From JAQTNP01 sp964616145 (GTDB taxonomy: Bacteria; Patescibacteriota; Minisyncoccia; Minisyncoccales; PEYH01), in the NCBI GenBank assembly GCA_964616145.1, contig CAZTRD010000005.1, forward strand, positions 1 through 58,616: DNA of 58,616 nt, in the 5' to 3' direction. The notes beneath the pieces were generated by a model. The model saw nothing but the letters and a program-made list of their open reading frames with translations. It did not search any database and was not told the origin of the DNA. Positions within the stretch are counted from its first letter, which is position 1, and each line of letters opens with the position of its first letter. The position numbers were made by a program, and so were the translations under genes. Of this stretch, positions 16,574 through 25,181 are shown piece after piece.

Positions 16574-17236
16574 ATGAGATTATTGATTCAATTTCCAACT
16601 AGAGCACGTCCTATTAAGTTTTTCGAAGTTCTAAATATGTATAGGGATTTTGCTGATAATTGGGGGGATGTAAAAGTACAAGTTATATGTAATGACGATG
16701 ATGAGAGCATGAATAACGTAGATGTGGGAAAAAGATTTTTAGACTATGCCAATATCTCTGTAATATATGCGCGCTGTTCGAGTAAGATACAGGCAGTTAA
16801 TTATGGATTGAACGATAGGGAAGATTACGACATTATCCTCTTAGCTTCGGACGATATGCTGCCTAAAGTTAGAGGATATGATAGTAGGATAATTGAAGAT
16901 ATGTGTAAGTATTTCCCTAATACGGATGGAGTGTTGTGGTATAATGACGGGCATAAAGGAGATAAACTATGCTCTCTATCTATCTTGGGGAGAAAGTATT
17001 TTGAAAGGTTCGGATACATATACAACCCTGTATATGAAAGTTTTTTCTGCGATAACGAATTTGCTGAAGTGGCGGGGGCTCTGGGTAAGATTAAGTACTC
17101 TGAAGACTGTATTATAGAACATGCTCATCCCGACTACCATCTCTGTAGGACAGATAAACTCTACAAGTATAATCTGCGATATCACGGTAAGGATAAACAA
17201 ACGTATGCCAGAAGAAAAAAAGAAAATTTCCCCTAA
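16574..17236 (+). CDS. GT-A-type glycosyltransferase-like protein
   Basis: 220 residues from ATG 16574 (AAAGGAAGAAT upstream). VQVICNDDDES and LLASDDMLPK fit the nucleotide-binding and acidic motifs of family-2-like glycosyltransferases; the C-terminal EHAHPDYHL contains His-Asp residues at the expected acceptor side. Sits between zinc-ribbon genes. Substrates unknown. Confidence 0.65.
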   Translation: MRLLIQFPTRARPIKFFEVLNMYRDFADNWGDVKVQVICNDDDESMNNVDVGKRFLDYANISVIYARCSSKIQAVNYGLNDREDYDIILLASDDMLPKVRGYDSRIIEDMCKYFPNTDGVLWYNDGHKGDKLCSLSILGRKYFERFGYIYNPVYESFFCDNEFAEVAGALGKIKYSEDCIIEHAHPDYHLCRTDKLYKYNLRYHGKDKQTYARRKKENFP

Positions 17237-17573
17237 TTACATCCGCTGTATGTGTGGAAATATTTTATTGTATAGTCTTTTAAAGGAGGAGGGAAATAAA
17301 TTTATTTACTGCTTCGTTTTCTGCCAAAACTGCGGAATACATTTTATGGGTTTCTATTTTACCAACTTCCCCCAATATATAAGGACTAGAGAGGATATCT
17401 ATAAGATTACCGAAAAATGCGATTATATCTTCCGTCAAAAGATATTATGGGTATTAAATATTCCAGAAACAAATGTAAATATTTCATCTGTTTTGAGAGA
17501 AGGGGGTACGGGGCATGACTTTCGGGAAAGTGATATGAAGCGCTGCTGGTCAACTTATCTGTACACATATTAA
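17205..17573 (+). CDS. Two-CxxC zinc-ribbon mini-protein 5
   Basis: 122 residues from ATG 17205; the frame is open further upstream but that lies inside the glycosyltransferase. CMCGNILLYS and CQNCGIHFMGF pairs. Longer, divergent C-terminal tail than its relatives. Confidence 0.55.
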   Translation: MPEEKKKISPNYIRCMCGNILLYSLLKEEGNKFIYCFVFCQNCGIHFMGFYFTNFPQYIRTREDIYKITEKCDYIFRQKILWVLNIPETNVNISSVLREGGTGHDFRESDMKRCWSTYLYTY

Positions 17574-17588
17574 TTTTTAGGAGAAGTT

Positions 17589-17864
17589 ATGGCTTTAAGT
17601 AGAACACCAGACCCACTTCTACCGGAAGATCGTTTGATAAATTTAGGATACTGCGGTTGTAGGGGAAGAATAAAATATAAAGTTTTTTACGAAATAAAAG
17701 ATGGGGGATATATAAATCATCATCTAGTAGTAGTTTGTTCTTACTGCGGAACTATTTTCTTATATTTTGGACTATTTCATCCTATTACTTTCTCCGATGT
17801 AGACGACGGAGTAATAAATTTGAAGAAGAAAGTTGGAAGCATATTACATAGAAAATTTAACTAA
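17589..17864 (+). CDS. Two-CxxC zinc-ribbon mini-protein 6
   Basis: 91 residues, TTAGGAGAAG before the ATG. CGCRGRIKYK and CSYCGTIFLYF Cys groups. Links the longer forms above to the short CNCGG forms below. Confidence 0.6.
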   Translation: MALSRTPDPLLPEDRLINLGYCGCRGRIKYKVFYEIKDGGYINHHLVVVCSYCGTIFLYFGLFHPITFSDVDDGVINLKKKVGSILHRKFN

Positions 17865-17875
17865 GGAATAACTTT

Positions 17876-18097
17876 ATGTTTCCGGGAATGTGTGGTTGTG
17901 GAGGAGAGTTTGAAAAAATAGTTACTTGGAATAGTACTTGGAGTGGGTGGTATTGTGTAAATGTTATCTGTGAAAAATGTGGTTTTTTTATAGTGACGTA
18001 TTTTGTGATAGGTAATAAGGTAAGTGTTGTTGAAAAGGATCTTGAACGTTTGTGTTATAAAGCAGTAAATATAAATAAAGAAGCATGTAAACTTTAG
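17876..18097 (+). CDS. Two-CxxC zinc-ribbon mini-protein 7
   Basis: 73 residues, MFPGMCGCGGEFEKI...CEKCGFFIVTYF. The CGCGGEFEKI start is shared with proteins 8 and 10. Starts a tight run of four near-equal-length copies. Confidence 0.65.
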   Translation: MFPGMCGCGGEFEKIVTWNSTWSGWYCVNVICEKCGFFIVTYFVIGNKVSVVEKDLERLCYKAVNINKEACKL

Positions 18098-18112
18098 CTA
18101 GGAAATAGGTTT

Positions 18113-18298
18113 ATGAATATAGGTAGATGTAACTGTGGAGGAGGGTTTGAAAAAATATTAACCTATTATTGTAATTTAGGTGGACTTGTCCTTCATATTC
18201 GTTGTAAGAATTGTGGTGTGTTTATTTTAAGCATAGTTTATTATCCCTTTGTAAAATATGAGGATATACTATCATACATAAATTATGGGCTAAGATAA
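18113..18298 (+). CDS. Two-CxxC zinc-ribbon mini-protein 8
   Basis: 61 residues, CNCGGGFEKIL...CKNCGVFILS. Same architecture as protein 7, shortened at the C-terminus. AGGAAATAGG lies before the ATG. Confidence 0.65.
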   Translation: MNIGRCNCGGGFEKILTYYCNLGGLVLHIRCKNCGVFILSIVYYPFVKYEDILSYINYGLR

Positions 18299-18346
18299 TG
18301 CAAATAGAGCGGGGGGAATACGGATAATTTAATTAAGGATAATTTT

Positions 18347-18574
18347 ATGAAAATGGGTGAGTGTGGATGTGGGGGATATTATAGAAGGATACTAGCAAAT
18401 GCTTTTAGAGAAGAGCGTGTATATATGTTCATCCTCTGTACTAGATGTGGGGTGGTTATATTAAGTGAAATTAGTGATAACGTATTGGAAGATGATATTA
18501 TTAATAGACTTATATGTAAAATGCACGATAAGGTAGTAAGAATAAATTTAGGAGACTACACAGCTTTTAATTAA
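18347..18574 (+). CDS. Two-CxxC zinc-ribbon mini-protein 9
   Basis: 75 residues, CGCGGYYRRIL...CTRCGVVILSE. Same layout as proteins 7, 8 and 10 with about 45% visible identity in the Cys regions. AAGGATAATTTT upstream. Confidence 0.65.
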   Translation: MKMGECGCGGYYRRILANAFREERVYMFILCTRCGVVILSEISDNVLEDDIINRLICKMHDKVVRINLGDYTAFN

Positions 18575-18589
18575 GGACTAGTTATAAAT

Positions 18590-18796
18590 ATGTTAGGTAG
18601 ATGTAACTGTGGAGGAGAGTTTGAAAAAATATTTGATTGTACTTGTGCCGGGTTTTGTATGCACATTATCTGTAAAAAATGTGATATGATTATCTTAAGT
18701 ACATTTACTAATACATTGAATAGAGAATACGGTGCTACTGTAGCATCTAAATTAAAGGATAAACTTAAAAAAATAAATCAAGGAAATTATGGGTAA
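18590..18796 (+). CDS. Two-CxxC zinc-ribbon mini-protein 10
   Basis: 68 residues, CNCGGEFEKIF...CKKCDMIILST, ending in a basic helix. Last of the array; overlaps the next glycosyltransferase start by 8 bases. Confidence 0.65.
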   Translation: MLGRCNCGGEFEKIFDCTCAGFCMHIICKKCDMIILSTFTNTLNREYGATVASKLKDKLKKINQGNYG

Positions 18797-19475
18797 AAAA
18801 GTATTTTCATTCTGTCTTTGGGGGAATAACCCAAAATATACAATAGGAGCTATTAAGAATTTAGTTTCCGTACAAACTTTTTATCCAGGATTTGAGTGCT
18901 GGATATATTTGGATTCCAAGACCATCCAAAGTAATATTGTAGATATACTTAAAACACAGGGAGCTAAACTTATAGATAGGGAGGGGGGAGGATGGCATTC
19001 TATGTTTTGGAGATTTGAGCCCGCCGGAGATCCTTCCGTAGAGGTAGTGATGGTTAGGGATTGTGATTGTAGGATGATAGAAAGGGAAAGAGCCGCAGTT
19101 AAGGAATGGCTTAAAAGCGATAAAGATTTTCACGTAATGCGTGACCACCCTAGCCACGATACACATATTTTAGGAGGGCTTTGGGGAGCTAGAGGAGATG
19201 TAATAAGGAACATAAATGAACTCATTTCCAAATGGAAGATTGTATCTGCATATCAAAACGATCAGCTTTTTCTTAAATCTGCAGTGTGGCCAGTCGTATC
19301 GAAGAAAACATTCGTTCATGATTCGTGTTGGCACAGGACACGTCAATTTCCCGTCAAACGACGCTTATTTGAATTTGTCGGTGAATCATTCCAAGCTGAC
19401 GATAGCCCAGGGAATGCTGGCCACAGGATCCTTCTACAAAGGTATTTGGCTAAACATGGTGAATTGGAAAGATGA
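18789..19475 (+). CDS. GT-A-type glycosyltransferase-like protein
   Basis: 228 residues. VVMVRDCDCRM near residue 90 carries a DxD motif, and KDFHVMRDHPSHDTHILGGLWG follows as in galactosyl/mannosyltransferase-like GT-A folds that place a sugar from a nucleotide donor. Ends with a basic Cys-containing tail. No membrane helix. Coupled to the zinc-ribbon array upstream. Confidence 0.65.
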   Translation: MGKKVFSFCLWGNNPKYTIGAIKNLVSVQTFYPGFECWIYLDSKTIQSNIVDILKTQGAKLIDREGGGWHSMFWRFEPAGDPSVEVVMVRDCDCRMIERERAAVKEWLKSDKDFHVMRDHPSHDTHILGGLWGARGDVIRNINELISKWKIVSAYQNDQLFLKSAVWPVVSKKTFVHDSCWHRTRQFPVKRRLFEFVGESFQADDSPGNAGHRILLQRYLAKHGELER

Positions 19476-19505
19476 GGAAAAACTATTCAGAAAGGAATAT
19501 AGGAA

Positions 19506-19844
19506 ATGGCGGAGGACTTGGTTGAAAGAGCAAAAACAATAGATGAGCTTTGGATGAAAAATAATGGTAAGCATTTTTCAGATTCTGAATTTTTATCTTG
19601 GGTTAAAGGGATAGTAACTAAAACTCCTTTCGATGAAGAAGGAGATATGTTTGAAACATATATTAAAGACATAGAAACAGCATTTACTGTTGTAGAAGAA
19701 TTGCTTAAAGAAGGATGGAAGGAAGCCGATGTATTAGGATTTTTAGATTATATGGTTGAACAGAATATCTCTTTAAATATTAGTGATGCAATACTTACAT
19801 TAAGTAGAAAATGGAAAAAAGAAATACAATCGAAATCTGTTTAA
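19506..19844 (+). CDS. Hypothetical helical protein
   Basis: 112 residues, acidic, mainly helical, no recognised motif. Begins ATGGCGGAGG 30 bases after the glycosyltransferase. Ends just before a promoter, so it is probably last in its unit. Confidence 0.55.
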   Translation: MAEDLVERAKTIDELWMKNNGKHFSDSEFLSWVKGIVTKTPFDEEGDMFETYIKDIETAFTVVEELLKEGWKEADVLGFLDYMVEQNISLNISDAILTLSRKWKKEIQSKSV

Positions 19845-19848
19845 TACA

Positions 19849-19877
19849 TTAAATTCTGTTTGTTTTGAGGCATAATA
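19849..19877 (+). promoter_or_regulatory. Recurring phage promoter, copy 1
   Basis: TTAAA (19849-19853), 17-base spacer ending in GG, CATAATA (19871-19877). It lies in a short intergenic gap ahead of the gene at 19909. Same pattern at 25790, 28497, 40019 and 42582. Confidence 0.65.
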
Positions 19878-19908
19878 GATTGGGTGTAGCCTTAAAACGA
19901 GAATTAAA

Positions 19909-20229
19909 ATGTTATTTTTAATCGGAGTTCTTTTGGGATTTGGGATCTGTCTTAGAATAAAAAAACATAAACAGATTGGGGGATTGAAGGTGTTTCCGGT
20001 CGTTCCCGGGACGCATGGGCAAAACCTTCAACACATTGCCGATGTGTCGAAGGAGGCTGTGAGGACTGCTTGTAAGATATGCAAGCAGACGGGGGTGTTT
20101 TATTTAACAAACTCCCCCCTTAAAGAAGGGGAGGTTGGTATCTACGTAGCTCAGGACGTGGATACAGAAAACAGGGAAGTGAATGCTTTGCTGAGCTCTC
20201 TGCAGCAGCGTTTGGAAGATTTGAGGTAA
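19909..20229 (+). CDS. Hypothetical protein with N-terminal membrane segment
   Basis: 106 residues: a hydrophobic helix at residues 1-13 (MLFLIGVLLGFGI) followed by a basic stretch, then a soluble domain with CKICKQ. It stands alone between a promoter and a terminator. GC content is higher than in neighbours. No family recognised. Confidence 0.6.
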   Translation: MLFLIGVLLGFGICLRIKKHKQIGGLKVFPVVPGTHGQNLQHIADVSKEAVRTACKICKQTGVFYLTNSPLKEGEVGIYVAQDVDTENREVNALLSSLQQRLEDLR

Positions 20230-20254
20230 TATTATGTGTATCCGCTACACCCAG

Positions 20255-20281
20255 AGGAAGGACCTGTTGTCTTTCCTTTTA
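20255..20281 (+). terminator. Intrinsic terminator
   Basis: AGGAAGGAC/GTCTTTCCT stem with loop CTGTT followed by TTTT and an AT-rich tail. Ends the 19909-20229 unit. Confidence 0.7.
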
Positions 20282-20307
20282 TATATCTATTGATTTATGG
20301 ATAAAAT

Positions 20308-21345
20308 ATGAATTCAAAAATTAAAATTGCTTTTTATGCGCATTCAATTGATTGCGCGGGAACTTGGAGGTCACATGAAAATATTGCGCTTAATATTAAT
20401 AAAAATAATTTTACTCCTTATATTCTTTTTTGGCCAGCTAATTTAAACAATACGCGTTTGGATTACTTAAAAAATACTGGAATTGAGTTAATACCTTTTG
20501 AAAGAAGTTTGGAGAAAGGGGATGCGTATACCGGATTCACACCTATACATACCAATTTTTCAGAAGTTGTAAAACAATTGAATCCGGATATTCTGCACGT
20601 AGCTAGAGGCGGGTATTATGAATGGCCTCTAATAGAGAGGTTGTGCGGGAAACAGATTGAAACTAATGTTTTTGGATACACAGATCTTTCCGGATTTGTG
20701 GATAAGAGTTTGGGAGTTTCTAAATATGTGTGTGATAGAACTGGATATAGTATGCGTGTATACAACCCAATAAAGCCTCCGGTATCCAAACCCTCTCTAA
20801 GAAGTAATTTGGGTATTTCGGATAAAGCTATAGTATATGGGAGAATTGGTAGAGCAGATATAAATTGGGATATGGCTTTAACGGCTTTTAAGTATATAGA
20901 AGATAGGTGTAGAAAACCATGTTATTTCTTAGTTTTAGGAGCTAAGGCAGATAAAAGAGAAAAGAATGTTATATTTTTAAAAGAGACTTCGGATGATGAT
21001 CGGGTTGCAAGTTTTTATAATACTATAGATGTTTTTCTGCACTCTAGGGAGGATGGAGAGACTTTTGGTTGTTGTATAGCTGAAGCAATGACTTATGGGA
21101 TTCCTGTAGTAAGTCACTTAGGAACTAAACATAATGGACATATAGATACCTTAAAGAATGCTGGAGTTATAGCTAACGATTTTACTGAATATGTGGATTC
21201 GGCTATTTTGTTTGGTAGGAATGAAGCTTACAGAAAATATGTTGGCGATATAGGCATTAAAGAATCTAAAAGATTTTTGATAAAGAATGTAGTTCCGGAA
21301 TATGAGCTTGTGTATGAAGAACTCAAGGAGAAAAGTAATGTCTGA
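20308..21345 (+). CDS. GT4-family glycosyltransferase
   Basis: 345 residues, GT-B fold. N-terminal acceptor domain to about residue 165; then GISDKAIVYGRIGRADINWD (donor domain start) and the family signature HSREDGETFGCCIAEAMTYGIPVVS near residues 245-270 with the E-x7-E pattern. Retaining family that uses nucleotide-sugar donors. Lies after a terminator, so it probably starts a new unit, and overlaps the next gene. Confidence 0.8.
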   Translation: MNSKIKIAFYAHSIDCAGTWRSHENIALNINKNNFTPYILFWPANLNNTRLDYLKNTGIELIPFERSLEKGDAYTGFTPIHTNFSEVVKQLNPDILHVARGGYYEWPLIERLCGKQIETNVFGYTDLSGFVDKSLGVSKYVCDRTGYSMRVYNPIKPPVSKPSLRSNLGISDKAIVYGRIGRADINWDMALTAFKYIEDRCRKPCYFLVLGAKADKREKNVIFLKETSDDDRVASFYNTIDVFLHSREDGETFGCCIAEAMTYGIPVVSHLGTKHNGHIDTLKNAGVIANDFTEYVDSAILFGRNEAYRKYVGDIGIKESKRFLIKNVVPEYELVYEELKEKSNV

Positions 21346-21664
21346 TTTGAGATTGATTGAGGACAATGCGGAAGATCTAAAAGTTAAAGCGCATTCGGAA
21401 GTAATACAGCAAGTAGCTACAGCTCTACACAATAAACGTGTATGTACTATGCAGCTTGTTACAACACTTTTAAGTAGACCCGAAAGTGTAACGAGGGCTC
21501 CACATAGCGACGAATATTTATATTTACAAGCACTTCCGGCTGTGCTATATGCTAAAGAAATTATTCAGTGTATGGAAGATAAAGGGGTAGCTCCGTGGTT
21601 ACCTATAACGGAAAAAGATGTTTTAGAAGAGATTGCTGAACATAAACAAAATATGGAGGGGTGA
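21338..21664 (+). CDS. Hypothetical protein
   Basis: 108 residues from ATG 21338 with AAGGAGA about 6 bases upstream. Helical, contains no motif I know. Between two glycosyltransferase genes and coupled to both. Confidence 0.55.
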   Translation: MSDLRLIEDNAEDLKVKAHSEVIQQVATALHNKRVCTMQLVTTLLSRPESVTRAPHSDEYLYLQALPAVLYAKEIIQCMEDKGVAPWLPITEKDVLEEIAEHKQNMEG

Positions 21665-22467
21665 TGGTAGCTTTTGATAGAGTGCTTGTGTCTTGCGATG
21701 ATAATCCGGCTTTTTATGGATATTGGCCTTTAGTTGGACAAGCTTGGAAAAAGCTTTTCCCTGAAATAGAAGTTCAATTGATTTTCGTAACCAACAGAAA
21801 GCCGGAAGATTCTTTAATATGTGAATATAGAAGATGGGGGAATGTAAGTATTCTTCCGGAGCTGAAATGTATTCCCACAGCCAATCAGGGAAAATTAGGT
21901 AGAATATATGCAGCATCTACTTTCGGGAAGGAAGTAGTTATGGTTAACGATATAGATATGCTGCCTTTACAGAGAGCGTACTATCTGGATAAACTTAAGT
22001 ATAGGAAGTCGGGAGAACTGTTAACTATAGGCAGTGATTACTACGTAGGCACCCCTCACGAAGGCAAGTTTCCTATGGTATATACGACTGCTGAAGGAGA
22101 TGTTTGGAAGCGTTTAGTTAATCCTAGAGGGGGTAGTTGGGGGGAATGGCTGGGAAGTCTTAAGACTATTAGGATGGCAGATGATATAGAAGATCCCTTC
22201 AAACCTCCGAATCAGTTTTCAGACAAAAGTCTGTTACGTGCTTTATATATGAAAAGACGGGCGGAAGAAATTACTATACGTCGCGCAGATGTTAAGCCAT
22301 ACATCACTAATATTTACAGTAATACAATAAGTAGACCGCATTGGCATTTAGATCTGGAAAAACTAAATAGAGGGGAATATATCCAATCTCATATGTGGAG
22401 ACCTTTAGAAGGTAATAAAGATAAATTGAAACCTATGGCTGATTATTTAGGGATTACAGAATTTTGA
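21664..22467 (+). CDS. GT-A-type glycosyltransferase-like protein
   Basis: 267 residues from ATG 21664 (GGAGG five bases upstream). VVMVNDIDMLPL near residue 97 is a DxD-type motif after a nucleotide-binding fold, and TIGSDYYVGTP follows. Similar to proteins that transfer hexoses to glycans; donor unknown. Overlaps the radical SAM gene. Confidence 0.65.
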   Translation: MVAFDRVLVSCDDNPAFYGYWPLVGQAWKKLFPEIEVQLIFVTNRKPEDSLICEYRRWGNVSILPELKCIPTANQGKLGRIYAASTFGKEVVMVNDIDMLPLQRAYYLDKLKYRKSGELLTIGSDYYVGTPHEGKFPMVYTTAEGDVWKRLVNPRGGSWGEWLGSLKTIRMADDIEDPFKPPNQFSDKSLLRALYMKRRAEEITIRRADVKPYITNIYSNTISRPHWHLDLEKLNRGEYIQSHMWRPLEGNKDKLKPMADYLGITEF

Positions 22468-23231
22468 ATTTAGATACTAAGAAATGTCATATAAAATATT
22501 TACCGACTATAGATTTGGTTGAATTGGATATAGTTAGTTACTGTAATCTAAAATGTTTTGCTTGTAATCGTATATGTAGTGGAGCTCCGACAAAAGATCA
22601 AATGAGTGTGGAGCAAATAGAGAAGTTTGTTAAAGAATCCATAGACTCTAAAAAAATGTGGAAGAACATTGCTATTATGGGGGGAGAGCCTTCTTTACAT
22701 CCCGATATTTTAGAGATAGTTAAACTTATAGAAGTCTATCACCTCTTCAATAAAGCAACTCGTATAACATTTATAAGTAATGGAACTGGAACAAAAGTCA
22801 ATTCAGTATTAGCTAGTCTTCCTACTTACCTAGAAAAACATTCAACTCTAAACCTTAAGCAAACTAGAGATAAAAATAATGTTATTCCTGAATTCGGTAA
22901 TTGTTTGCTAGCGCCTATAGATAGAATTAAAGGAACTATCAATTCCTGTAAGATAGCGGCTACCTGCGGTTTGTGTTTAAGTAAGTACGGATATGCTTCC
23001 TGTGGTTGTGGAGGAGCGGTAGCTAGAGTTTTGGGATTGGATATATTTGCTAAAAGTTTGGCGGAGATGACCGTAGAGAAGTCTAAGAAACAGTTGGAAA
23101 TATTGTGCGCATATTGCGGGAGGAATTTAGAGTATTGCATTCTATGTAAGGATGACAGCTCTATCTCTCCTTTTTGGAAGAAAGCTTTGAAAGAATACAA
23201 GAAAAATCCACCAAAATTAACGGAGTATTAG
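22464..23231 (+). CDS. Radical SAM enzyme with C-terminal Cys cluster
   Basis: 255 residues from TTG 22464 (overlapping the previous stop). The CNLKCFAC motif (Cys27, Cys31, Cys34) binds the SAM-cleaving 4Fe-4S cluster; GGEPSLHPD follows as the SAM-binding motif. A Cys-rich C-terminal region (CKIAATCGLC...CGCGG...CAYCGRNLEYCILC) could hold an auxiliary cluster as in SPASM/Twitch enzymes. Such enzymes modify sugars or peptides by radical chemistry. Its place among glycosyltransferases favours a sugar substrate (inference). Confidence 0.8.
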   Translation: MNLDTKKCHIKYLPTIDLVELDIVSYCNLKCFACNRICSGAPTKDQMSVEQIEKFVKESIDSKKMWKNIAIMGGEPSLHPDILEIVKLIEVYHLFNKATRITFISNGTGTKVNSVLASLPTYLEKHSTLNLKQTRDKNNVIPEFGNCLLAPIDRIKGTINSCKIAATCGLCLSKYGYASCGCGGAVARVLGLDIFAKSLAEMTVEKSKKQLEILCAYCGRNLEYCILCKDDSSISPFWKKALKEYKKNPPKLTEY

Positions 23232-23834
23232 ATGAATGAAAGAGCTATAGAATATGCTTTTGTATTTAAATGCATTTCTATGTTAGGGCCTAAAACAATA
23301 CTAGATGTGGGGACGGGTAGAACAGCTCTTCCCGCTCTAATAAATAGTTGCGATATTCAAACTGTATGTATAGATAAAGATGCAAAACAGATAACAGCTA
23401 ATAAGTTTTGTGCTGTTAGAAAGGATGATATTTTAAAACCTACAATTAAAACTAAATTCGATATGATTATGTGTGTTAGTGTCTTAGAACATATTCAGCA
23501 GTTTGATTTGGCAGTAAAGAATATGACCGAGCTGTTAAATCCGGGAGGGGGTATAGTATTAACTTTTCCCTATAATGAAAATGTATATATTCCAGATAAT
23601 TATAAACTGCCTAAAGCCGGTTATGGGAAAGGAGCTTTAGACATTTGTCAATCTTTTTCAAAAAAAGAAGTAGTTGAATGGTGTAGTATGTTTAAGCTAA
23701 AGCTTAAGCTACAGGAACGTTGGGAAGTATTTTCAGGAGAATTTTGGACATACGGGAGTAGACTCCCTGTACATAAGCAGGGAAGAGATGAAAATGCTCC
23801 ACATCAATTATCGTGTATTCTTTTAGGGAATTAA
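23232..23834 (+). CDS. SAM-dependent methyltransferase (class I)
   Basis: 200 residues. ILDVGTGRTALP (motif I), VCIDKDAKQ (motif II acidic), MCVSVLEHIQQFD (motif IV region) and LNPGGGIVLTFP (motif VI) follow the usual order. Substrate unknown; it starts right after the radical SAM stop, so it may methylate the same sugar product. Confidence 0.8.
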   Translation: MNERAIEYAFVFKCISMLGPKTILDVGTGRTALPALINSCDIQTVCIDKDAKQITANKFCAVRKDDILKPTIKTKFDMIMCVSVLEHIQQFDLAVKNMTELLNPGGGIVLTFPYNENVYIPDNYKLPKAGYGKGALDICQSFSKKEVVEWCSMFKLKLKLQERWEVFSGEFWTYGSRLPVHKQGRDENAPHQLSCILLGN

Positions 23835-24469
23835 TTATTAAAACATTACAAGAACTTAATAAAACATATAAATCTTTTAAGGGAACAGTAGTTTCTTTAA
23901 AAGAAAATTATTTTGATGTATACGAAAGATACTTTAATCCTATAAGAGATAGTGTGACATCTATCTTAGAGTTGGGAGTTAAGCAGGGAGCTTCTCTTAA
24001 AATTTGGAGGGACTACTTTCCTAACGCTAAGATATTTGGGATAGATAATGATGTAAGATGTAAGGCATATTCAGGAGAGAGTATAACTATAGAGATACTT
24101 AGTCAAGCGGATACCGGAGCGCAGATTGAGTTCGGAAAAAATTATGGTCCTTTTGATGTTATAGTGGATGACGCCTCTCACATTAACAGTTTAACTCTAA
24201 ATTCTTTTAATGCTCTTTTCCCCTATCTCAAGTCGGGAGGATGGTATATAATCGAAGATTTAGCTAATTCCTACGAAGATCTAAATAAGGTTTTGGGGAA
24301 GTGGCACGGGGAGTTGAGAAGAAATAAAACAGAAGGGACCAATTTGAAGAATGATAGATCTCAAATAGATAAATTTCTTTTGGATAAGATTAAAGATATG
24401 GATAAACGAATCGGTGAAATTAGAACTATTCACATCTGGTCTATGCTATGCTTTATACAGAAGGTTTAA
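23813..24469 (+). CDS. SAM-dependent methyltransferase, sugar-methylase-like
   Basis: 218 residues. SILELGVKQGASLKIWRDYFPNAKIFGID and FDVIVDDASHINSL match class I enzymes of the macrocin/mycinose O-methyltransferase and cephalosporin-hydroxylase-like group, which act on sugar hydroxyls. IIEDLANSY gives a further acidic site. The GTG start at 23813 overlaps the upstream gene by 22 bases and has no clear ribosome site, so the exact start is uncertain. Confidence 0.7.
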   Translation: MYSFRELIIKTLQELNKTYKSFKGTVVSLKENYFDVYERYFNPIRDSVTSILELGVKQGASLKIWRDYFPNAKIFGIDNDVRCKAYSGESITIEILSQADTGAQIEFGKNYGPFDVIVDDASHINSLTLNSFNALFPYLKSGGWYIIEDLANSYEDLNKVLGKWHGELRRNKTEGTNLKNDRSQIDKFLLDKIKDMDKRIGEIRTIHIWSMLCFIQKV

Positions 24470-24472
24470 AGA

Positions 24473-25171
24473 ATGTCTTTAGAAAACAATAAAAAATATT
24501 TAAAGTATATGGGTTCTAAATGGGGGGGAGTGTTTTTAGACCCCAGTCTAATATATAAGAATGACTTAGTTATATCTGCAGGATTAGCTGCGGATTATTC
24601 CCTAGATATACAGCTTATATGTGAGTTCGGTTGTAAAGTAGTCGGGATAGATCCTACAAAACAAGCTTATGAAGAATATCTAAAATTACTTAATGCACAC
24701 AGATTCTCTAAACAAGACTTTATCTTAGTTAGAAAAGCTTTGTTTGATACGGATAATAAGAGCGTAACTTTAGGAGGAAAGGCTAAAACCATTTTCAATA
24801 AAACGGGGGAAGCGGCTATTACCTTAAGTATGAAAACACTTTTCAATACATATCCCCACCCCTCCCTAATTAAACTTGATATCGAAGGAGCTGAATATGC
24901 TGTTTTAGGAAGTTTGGATACACTCCCTAAAACAGTTACACAACTTAGTGTGGGATTCCATCACTGGCTAAACGGAATTACAGATAAGTATCCTAATGAT
25001 ATTGGGAGATGGTTATATACTGAAGAGGATACTAAAAATTGTATTGATGTTTTTAGAGAGTGGGGATATAAATTTGTTTACTATACGAATGATGATCCTA
25101 GGAGAGGTGTTCAGGAAGGCCTCTTCATACGTAGGGACTTAGCTACACAATATGCCGAAATAACCGTATAG
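24473..25171 (+). CDS. FkbM-family methyltransferase
   Basis: 232 residues. CKVVGIDPTKQAYEEYLK (SAM-binding), LIKLDIEGAEYAVLGSL (FkbM signature) and SVGFHHWL are typical of FkbM O-methyltransferases, many of which methylate sugars. Third methyltransferase in a row, two codons after the previous stop. Confidence 0.8.
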   Translation: MSLENNKKYLKYMGSKWGGVFLDPSLIYKNDLVISAGLAADYSLDIQLICEFGCKVVGIDPTKQAYEEYLKLLNAHRFSKQDFILVRKALFDTDNKSVTLGGKAKTIFNKTGEAAITLSMKTLFNTYPHPSLIKLDIEGAEYAVLGSLDTLPKTVTQLSVGFHHWLNGITDKYPNDIGRWLYTEEDTKNCIDVFREWGYKFVYYTNDDPRRGVQEGLFIRRDLATQYAEITV

Positions 25172-25181
25172 GTTAAGAATA

